Shown here piece after piece: positions 58,540 through 64,000 of a DNA stretch of 64,000 nt (its first letter is position 1; each line of letters starts with the position of its first letter). Made by a program: the position numbers and the translations under genes. The stretch covers positions 434,001 through 498,000 of the forward strand of contig OZ245840.1 in the NCBI GenBank assembly GCA_965228775.1. Reading direction: 5' to 3'. The notes below the pieces were generated by a model. It did not search any database, was not told where the DNA came from, and worked only from the letters and a program-made list of their open reading frames with translations. Source of the stretch: JANQMY01 sp965228775 (lineage in GTDB: Bacteria; Pseudomonadota; Alphaproteobacteria; JANQMY01).

Positions 58540-59482
58540 GAGGCTCATCCCCCGGTCGTACGCTTGCTGCGCCCAGCTCCGGCAATGCACCTAGGCCCTC
58601 ATCACAGACCATCCTATCCCGGCCGGCCGACTTCGCCTCGTAAAGCAACGCATCCGCTTGCTTCAATAAGAGTTCGGCGGTCATCTGGTTTGAGACCGAT
58701 GCGGTCAGGCCAATACTCATTGTCACTTGAATAAGGCCCGCATCCGTCTCCACTTCCATTCGCCGAATGTCTTCAAGCAGTCGATCGCATGCAGTGATCG
58801 CCTCAGATAATTCCGTATTCGGAAAAAGAATTGCAAATTCTTCACCACCAAGGCGGCCTGCCAAATCGATCAGACGCAGCTTTTGCTCCAAGAGATCAGA
58901 GATACCCTTTAGAACCTGGTCGCCCGCCGAGTGCCCATAAGTGTCGTTCACTTTCTTGAAGTGATCGATATCGAGCATGGCAACGGAGAACGGGTTCCCA
59001 TATCGCTTGTAAGAGCTTATCTCCTGATTGAGGTGCTGAAGAAAATGGCGGCGGTTTGAAAGGCCGGTCAGCTCATCCGTCAACGCCTGAGACTGAAGGT
59101 GGCGATAGGCCCGGTCAAGTTCCCTTAGGCCGACAACTCCCACAATCTGACCGCTGTCCATTACCGGCATATGCCGGATCCGGCTCTTGTTCATGATCGT
59201 GAGAATATCAGACGCTGCATCCTGAGGCGCGCAGGTGATCACAGAGCGTGTCATAACCTCGCTGACGGGAATCTCCACCAGTCCGACGTCAAAAAGCGTG
59301 AGAGCGCGCACCAAGTCTCTTTCGGAGATAACCCCTACAAGTGATCCGCCATCGTCGATGACAATCAGTGCACCGATATTGTGTGTCACAAGCTCGCGGG
59401 CAGCGTCTCGAAGAGACCGGTTGGGTGCAATGTTAATGACTCTGTTTGTGGCCTTGAAGGCCAGAAGATCGCGAATGAGCAT
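58532..59482 (-). CDS. diguanylate cyclase with two CBS domains
   Basis: 316 residues. Two CBS domains (about 10-65 and 75-128), which usually bind adenosyl nucleotides, come before a GGDEF domain (about 135-305). The active site is GGEEF (212-216), with an RxxD inhibitory site RLID (203-206) exactly five residues before it. LTDELTGLSNRRHF (135-148) is the usual start. It should make c-di-GMP, controlled by product and perhaps by cellular ATP/AMP. No membrane helix. Confidence 0.9.
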   Translation of the reverse strand: MLIRDLLAFKATNRVINIAPNRSLRDAARELVTHNIGALIVIDDGGSLVGVISERDLVRALTLFDVGLVEIPVSEVMTRSVITCAPQDAASDILTIMNKSRIRHMPVMDSGQIVGVVGLRELDRAYRHLQSQALTDELTGLSNRRHFLQHLNQEISSYKRYGNPFSVAMLDIDHFKKVNDTYGHSAGDQVLKGISDLLEQKLRLIDLAGRLGGEEFAILFPNTELSEAITACDRLLEDIRRMEVETDAGLIQVTMSIGLTASVSNQMTAELLLKQADALLYEAKSAGRDRMVCDEGLGALPELGAASVRPGDEPLN

Positions 59483-59621
59483 GAAGGGGTGCCATCCATA
59501 ATTCGATACTTAACACCCAAGAAAAATATAACAGAAGTGATTAACGTCTGATGATACGCGGCTCGAAGGTATACGGACAATTTAAACGGAATAGTTGCCG
59601 ACAAAGACGCAAAAAATACTT

Positions 59622-60236
59622 TTAGGCGTGGTCGGCGATCGACCGCAGCATTTCTCTACGTATAAATTTACTAAATGGGTAAATAACCGACCAATAGAGC
59701 CCCATGGCGGCCTTAGCCTGCGGGCCGTTCGATCGCACGCGAGACTCTGTCGATACCCTTGTGCGCCCCGGGCCACGTGGTGCCAAGTGAAAATTCATGA
59801 CCACGATGCTGTGACCGGGTTCCGCATAGGAGGCGAAGTCACCTGCCACAATATCCACACGCCCGCCGCTCCGTTTCCAGAACTGTCCTGCCAGCCCCAT
59901 GACAAATTCATGCGGGGCGTCTTCCTTGATCAGCACAAATCCATTGTCGATCATGCCGTCTATGGAATTCGGAAAATCCGGAATGCCGCGCAGCTGATAT
60001 AGAAGTTGCGTCGCCCAGGTTTTCTGAAACGACCCATGCCGTGCTCTAGGATAGATATCCTCGGCTGATCCGGGCATAACGGTACTTTCAATATGAGAGT
60101 GATCGAAGTTCGGAATGATCTCGTCGAGCAACATGTCATGCACCGTCCCTATCGCCGAGGTTCCAGAATAAACCATATCGGGCGAGCGAACAGAGGTCCT
60201 TTTGACGCTCATTGCCATCGTGACGTGACGCCTCAT
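59622..60236 (-). CDS. protein of unknown function, possibly SRPBCC-fold
   Basis: 204 residues. SAIGTVHDMLLDEIIPNFDHSH, a beta-rich middle (FVLIKEDAPHEFVMGLAGQFWK, HSIVVMNFHLAPRGPGRTRVSTESRV) and a final helix (MGLYWSVIYPFSKFIRREMLRSI) look like a START-related lipid-binding fold. The TESRV...YW...PFS..IR pattern recurs in proteins of unknown role. The start is uncertain; ATG codons at residues 1, 7 and 9 exist. Confidence 0.6.
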   Translation of the reverse strand: MRRHVTMAMSVKRTSVRSPDMVYSGTSAIGTVHDMLLDEIIPNFDHSHIESTVMPGSAEDIYPRARHGSFQKTWATQLLYQLRGIPDFPNSIDGMIDNGFVLIKEDAPHEFVMGLAGQFWKRSGGRVDIVAGDFASYAEPGHSIVVMNFHLAPRGPGRTRVSTESRVRSNGPQAKAAMGLYWSVIYPFSKFIRREMLRSIADHA

Positions 60237-60310
60237 GGTTCAGTCAGAGCGTGGATCGGATTTCTCAGGATTTTCATCGCTGTGTTTGCAGGCCGTTCCG
60301 ATAACGCGGA

Positions 60311-60496
60311 TTAGAGCCTGCGCCAGCGCGCTTCGTCTTCGTCATCCGGACAAGGACCACGATCACGCGTTTCTTCCCGGCAAATGCTGTCGCGCCAAGA
60401 CTCTCCGCCTTTGAGCATTTGCTGCTTGGTACACGCGCCCATGCCCATACCCATGACCGTCAACACAAACAAAAACCGGATACTCACTTGTTTCAT
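60311..60496 (-). CDS. small lipoprotein
   Basis: 61 residues. Lipobox GMGAC with Cys22 after a hydrophobic stretch. The short mature part is charged (CREETRDRGPCPDDEDEARWRRL), with two further cysteines. It overlaps the regulator gene by 4 bases (ATGA) and so is translated from the same message. Family not recognised. Confidence 0.65.
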   Translation of the reverse strand: MKQVSIRFLFVLTVMGMGMGACTKQQMLKGGESWRDSICREETRDRGPCPDDEDEARWRRL

Positions 60497-60699
60497 TCCC
60501 GCGAAAACTCCAAAAGATCACCAGGCTGACAATCTAGCACATCACAAATTTTCATGAGCGTCTCAAACCGTATTCCCTTAACCTTGCCGGTTTTGATAAG
60601 GGAAAGGTTTTGCTCGGCAATGCCGATTTCTTTGGCCAGGTCTTTCATTTTCATTTTGCGCCTGGCCAGCATCACATCAAGATTGACGATAATCCGCAC
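60493..60699 (-). CDS. XRE family helix-turn-helix regulator
   Basis: 68 residues, a single domain: NLDVMLARRKMKMKDLAKEIGIAEQNLSLIKTGKVKGIRFETLMKICDVLDCQPGDLLEF. This is the Cro/CI fold of the YozG type, regularly found next to DUF2975 membrane proteins. It probably binds the 23-base palindrome before the DUF2975 gene. Confidence 0.87.
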   Translation of the reverse strand: MRIIVNLDVMLARRKMKMKDLAKEIGIAEQNLSLIKTGKVKGIRFETLMKICDVLDCQPGDLLEFSRE

Positions 60700-60707
60700 A
60701 CGGATTC

Positions 60708-61244
60708 CTATACGAAACTTGCGTTTTCTTCAGCGATCGCCCGCGCTTCCGAGAAAATGTGTCCCACAGCAACCAAAAGGCCGGCCAAAAACAGACCAAT
60801 GACATCATTGGACCCGAATTCAATGGCCAGCACTTTCTGGCCTGGCGGATTGTGGAATGACAAGACCACGCTCAATGCGGCTTTCATGATGGGGACGCTG
60901 ATGACGTAAAACAAAACGGCCCAAGCAAACCGGCGAAAACCATCAACGGACACCATCGAAAAGGACCGGCCGCGTGCGCTTTCCAAAAATGTTTGGCGCA
61001 GATGCCACAGCCCATAGAGGCCAATTGCCGTCGGCACCATCATGACCAAAAAACCGATCAGCCGTGCCACCAGCCCGACCTCTGCCGGCTCAAAGCTGGG
61101 ACCGAGCCGCATGAACATGTCGGGTGGCAGCACGTCTAGGAAAATCCAGATCGAGGCCGTCACGAGCGGCGCCAGAACCATCAGTCCCAAACTGGCGGAC
61201 GCCATAAACCGCGCAAATCTGCCGCTTCTTACCTGATCTGTCAT
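60708..61244 (-). CDS. DUF2975 membrane protein
   Basis: 178 residues with four membrane helices. The order, helix 1 (MVLAPLVTASIWIFLDVLP), helix 2 (FLVMMVPTAIGLYGLWHL), then GRSFSMVSVDGFRRFAWAVLFYVISVPIM, is that of DUF2975. The gene is followed after 8 bases by the XRE regulator. The function of this pair is not established; a sensor that modulates the regulator is possible. Confidence 0.82.
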   Translation of the reverse strand: MTDQVRSGRFARFMASASLGLMVLAPLVTASIWIFLDVLPPDMFMRLGPSFEPAEVGLVARLIGFLVMMVPTAIGLYGLWHLRQTFLESARGRSFSMVSVDGFRRFAWAVLFYVISVPIMKAALSVVLSFHNPPGQKVLAIEFGSNDVIGLFLAGLLVAVGHIFSEARAIAEENASFV

Positions 61245-61268
61245 GACACACCTCTCTCGTAACGCCTG

Positions 61269-61291
61269 AAATTCATGTATTACATGAATTT
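61269..61291. promoter_or_regulatory. 23-base perfect palindrome before the DUF2975-XRE unit
   Basis: AAATTCATGTA / TACATGAATTT with one central base (11-base arms). It lies 25 bases before the DUF2975 start. Probable autoregulatory site of the XRE protein, overlapping its promoter. Confidence 0.75.
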
Positions 61292-61323
61292 TTATATTTC
61301 AAGCATTAATTTCGAGAAGTGCG

Positions 61324-62832
61324 CTATTCAGTGACCACGTCTGCCCAAGGTTCTCGATCCTCTTCTCCGCCGAAGAAATCCGGATCCCAAAATATCTCAC
61401 TCATTGGGGGGTTGATGGGGGCGGCCCGATCGATGGCGGCGATTTTTGCCTCGATAGCTGAAACCACCTCCGGATGTTCCGCCGCCAGATTGTTTTGTTC
61501 CGTCGGATCTTTAGACAAGTCGTAGAGTTCAACTAGGTCCGACCGGCTGACAAGCTTCCAATGGCCGTCGTAATAGGCTTCGTCGAAATACCCTGAGATA
61601 AAGAAATCGGGCGGAGGCGTATCGGCGGCCCGGTCGATCACATCCCACCGGCTCAAACCGTCAATATCAGCGCCAAGCGTCATAGGAAGATCCGCCGCTT
61701 CAACCAGGGTCGGAAACACATCCTGAACGGTGATACGTCCACTGATTTTTTTGTTTTTCGCACCCTCAGGCCAATGAATGAAAGAAGGCACCCGCACGCC
61801 CCCTTCATAGACCGACGCTTTCCCGTCCCGAAACGGCGTGTTGTCGCTGCCGCCCTCCTCCAGATTCAAGCGGGCAAATTCGAAGAACCTGATGGGAATG
61901 GGCGTTCCGAGCCAGTACTTCATTGTGTCAATCCAGGCGAATGGACCGGCCTTGTTTTCCATCGGCACCAAGCCCCCATTGTCACTCATGAACCAGATCA
62001 GCGTGTTGTTGAGAATGCCTTCCGCCTCAAGCGCCGCCACGACTTTGCCGATGCCGGTATCCAATTCCGTCACCATCGCCGCGTGACCCTGACGAAACTC
62101 ATTGTCCAGATCGCCATACGACGCCATGGTTTCGTCAGGCGCCTCGTTGGGCAAATGCGGCGCATTGTAGCTTAGATAGAGAAAGAACGGCTTCTCGTCA
62201 TCACGGCCCTCAATCATCTTGACCGCTTCGTCCGTGAGCAGATGGGTCGTATACCCGTCGTCACGGACGGTGACGCCATTCCTCTGCCAGTCATATCCGC
62301 CGCCATGAACATGGTCCCAATGGCCGACCCCGCCGGTCAGATTTCCATAAAAGTAATCGAACCCGCGCGAGGTAGGTTGCATCGCCCGCGTCGCATGTCC
62401 CAAATGCCATTTGCCGATCAGCGCGGTTTGATATCCCGCGTCTTTGAAGTATTCCGGCATCAGCTTCTCGGATAGCGGCAAGCTCTTCGTCGCGTTCTTG
62501 GCAATCGGCATCACAATGCCCATTCGGGCGGGCGCCTTCGCTGTCATCAAAGCCGTTCGAGTCGGGCTGCAGGTTGGGTGCGCATAAAATTGCGTGAGTT
62601 CGACCCCGTCGGCCGCAAGCCGGTCAATTGTAGGCGTTCTGATCTCGCTGCCGTGATAGCCCACATCCCGATACCCCATATCGTCGATGAGGATGATCAG
62701 AACATTCGGTGGTTTCTGGTCAGCTGCTCCGGCTTCATCTGCTGGCGGAACTGCCAAATCTTGGGCTGCCGCCGATTGAAGCAGCCCCCCGGCCAAAACG
62801 AATAGAACAACCCAGAATGAATTCCGGCGCAT
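61324..62832 (-). CDS. secreted sulfatase (arylsulfatase family)
   Basis: 502 residues with a signal peptide ending near AAAQ (about 21-24). Metal-binding PNVLIILIDDMGYRDVGYHG; the formylglycine Cys88 in CSPTRTALMT (C-x-P-x-R). Later KWHLG and YLSYNAPHLPNEAP are family marks. It removes sulfate from an ester, for example of a polysaccharide or steroid, in the periplasm. It needs a formylglycine-generating enzyme encoded elsewhere. This could point to a marine or algal setting, weakly. Confidence 0.92.
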   Translation of the reverse strand: MRRNSFWVVLFVLAGGLLQSAAAQDLAVPPADEAGAADQKPPNVLIILIDDMGYRDVGYHGSEIRTPTIDRLAADGVELTQFYAHPTCSPTRTALMTAKAPARMGIVMPIAKNATKSLPLSEKLMPEYFKDAGYQTALIGKWHLGHATRAMQPTSRGFDYFYGNLTGGVGHWDHVHGGGYDWQRNGVTVRDDGYTTHLLTDEAVKMIEGRDDEKPFFLYLSYNAPHLPNEAPDETMASYGDLDNEFRQGHAAMVTELDTGIGKVVAALEAEGILNNTLIWFMSDNGGLVPMENKAGPFAWIDTMKYWLGTPIPIRFFEFARLNLEEGGSDNTPFRDGKASVYEGGVRVPSFIHWPEGAKNKKISGRITVQDVFPTLVEAADLPMTLGADIDGLSRWDVIDRAADTPPPDFFISGYFDEAYYDGHWKLVSRSDLVELYDLSKDPTEQNNLAAEHPEVVSAIEAKIAAIDRAAPINPPMSEIFWDPDFFGGEEDREPWADVVTE

Positions 62833-62899
62833 GTGGATCCCCCAATACCTAACACTGTTTCAGCGTATACCGGATCAGGGCGCCCGATCAAAATCAGGA

Positions 62900-64000
62900 C
62901 TACTTCTTTTTGTCCTTGGCGTAGGGGTTTTCGCCTTTCCGCATCAAAAGGCGAATGGGCGCCCCCTCAAAACCAAACTGCTGGCGCAGTCCGTTCACCA
63001 AATACCTTGTGTAAGAGGCAGGCAATGCCGAGGGCCTGCTCACAAAAACCACAAAGGTGGGCGGGCGCGCTTTGGTCTGGGTCATGTAGCGGATTTTGAT
63101 CCGCCGACCGCTGACGGCTGGGGGCGGATGCCGCTCCAGCGCTTCGGAAAGCCATTGATTAAGCGCCGACGTGCCCACGCGCTTGTTCCAAACGTCATAG
63201 GCTGATTTCACGGCAGGCAAGATCTTCTTCATGCCCTCGCCCGTCAGCCCCGAGAGCATGACGTAGCGGACCCCTGAGAGCTGCGGCAGATCGCTTTCGA
63301 TGCGCAGGCGCAACGCCTTTGCCATACCGTCCCGCTCGTCGATCAGATCCCATTTGTTGATGACGATGACCACCGCCCGGCCCTCGCGGGCGATCATGTC
63401 CGCGATCTGAAGATCCTGTTTCTCCAATGGATGTTCGGCATCCAACACCAAGACGGTGACATCCGAAAAGCGAATGGCGCGCAACGTGTCGGCCACGGAC
63501 AAGCGTTCCAGCTTGCGGACCACTTTCGCTTTCTTCCGCATGCCCGCCGTGTCGAACAATCGGAATGTGTCCGCGCCCTCTGACCATTCCACGCTGATGG
63601 CATCGCGCGTGATGCCCGCTTCCGGGCCGGTGAGTAACCGGTCTTCCCCGATGAGCTGATTGATGAGCGTCGATTTGCCCACATTTGGCCGTCCGACAAT
63701 GGCCACATGAATGGGACGGTCCGGGTCTTCTTCCTCCCCTGTCGGCGCCTCGCGTTCAAACGGCAGAAGCGCGTCATACAGATCGCTCATGCCCTCCCCA
63801 TGCGCCGCCGAAATAGGGATCGGATCGCCTAAGCCCAGCTGGAAGGCTTCATAGACACCCGCATCGGCAGCATTCCCTTCGCACTTATTCGCCACAAGAA
63901 TGACGCTGCCGGCGGAGCGGCGCAGCATATCCGCCCACTGAGAATCCGTCGGCGTAACACCGGCACGTGCATCCACCAGGAAAAGACAGACATCCGCCAT
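62900..64000 (-). CDS. der: ribosome-assembly GTPase Der, 3' part
   Basis: 366 residues; the beginning lies past the window edge. The visible part has the end of G-domain 1 (LFLVDARAGVTP, NKCEG), complete G-domain 2 with P-loop GRPNVGKST, switch DTAGMRKKAKV and NKWDL, and the C-terminal KH-like domain (RRIKIRYMTQTKARPPTFVVFVSRP). Der, with two G-domains in a row, is needed for 50S maturation. The sulfatase gene follows 67 bases later. Confidence 0.95.
   Translation of the reverse strand: MADVCLFLVDARAGVTPTDSQWADMLRRSAGSVILVANKCEGNAADAGVYEAFQLGLGDPIPISAAHGEGMSDLYDALLPFEREAPTGEEEDPDRPIHVAIVGRPNVGKSTLINQLIGEDRLLTGPEAGITRDAISVEWSEGADTFRLFDTAGMRKKAKVVRKLERLSVADTLRAIRFSDVTVLVLDAEHPLEKQDLQIADMIAREGRAVVIVINKWDLIDERDGMAKALRLRIESDLPQLSGVRYVMLSGLTGEGMKKILPAVKSAYDVWNKRVGTSALNQWLSEALERHPPPAVSGRRIKIRYMTQTKARPPTFVVFVSRPSALPASYTRYLVNGLRQQFGFEGAPIRLLMRKGENPYAKDKKK

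Overview
The window is chromosomal DNA of an alphaproteobacterium. The core gene blocks lptF-lptG-lptD-surA-pdxA-rsmA, fabD-fabG-acpP-fabF-mltG-yicC-gmk, rpsF-rpsR-rplI and dnaB-alr-mlaE-mlaF-radA-cvpA-purF are in orders I know from that class. TetR regulators, P450s and CoA-ester enzymes fill the spaces between. The exact genus is not decidable by eye; a Hyphomicrobiales/Parvibaculales-type relative is my inference.

Layout. 0-7 kb (+): LPS export and outer-membrane biogenesis, then pdxA and rsmA. 7.0-8.1 kb: a zinc alcohol dehydrogenase. 8.1-14.4 kb (-): fatty-acid synthesis genes, mltG, yicC and gmk. 14.4-15.3 kb: no gene, only palindromic repeat elements. 15.3-16.1 kb: an AT-rich C1 (papain-like) peptidase. 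16.2-26.1 kb: a catabolic/accessory zone with three TetR genes, GNAT, VOC, two P450s, an MFS pump, a GFA-family protein, a flavin-dependent luciferase-like oxidoreductase and an epoxide-hydrolase-like protein. 26.6-28.0 kb: ribosomal operon with a clear terminator. 28.2-31.4 kb: a 1078-residue Sel1-repeat protein. 31.5-33.6 kb: TetR diverging from a START-like protein and an alpha/beta hydrolase. 33.7-36.5 kb: an extracytoplasmic-function (ECF) sigma operon. 36.5-38.3 kb: TetR with small membrane proteins. 38.6-40.2 kb: a MaoC hydratase and class II aldolase. 40.4-47.1 kb: LysR/phosphatase, GST-CoA transferase-SDR, PhyH/TetR and a PNPOx-like protein. 47.4-57.1 kb: replication, cell-wall, lipid-transport, repair and purine genes. 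57.3-64 kb: MFS, CBS-GGDEF, an XRE/DUF2975/lipoprotein module, a sulfatase and the 3' part of der.

Most notable: (1) a five-gene operon, LTxxQ periplasmic protein - fatty-acid-hydroxylase-family membrane enzyme - ECF sigma - small one-TM protein - anchored periplasmic Metal_resist-like protein. Its last three genes resemble a CnrH/CnrY/CnrX set, and an ECF-type GGAAC-N17-CGTC promoter lies upstream. (2) Two intergenic hairpins 39 kb apart share a core sequence but have different, perfectly self-complementary outer stems. (3) Almost every TetR or XRE gene has its own palindrome; one of them contains start codons on both strands. (4) DnaA-box-like sites lie before dnaB. (5) Several further families of intergenic palindromic repeats are present.

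I saw no tRNA, rRNA, CRISPR array, insertion sequence or prophage gene. All family assignments come from reading motifs, not from searches.
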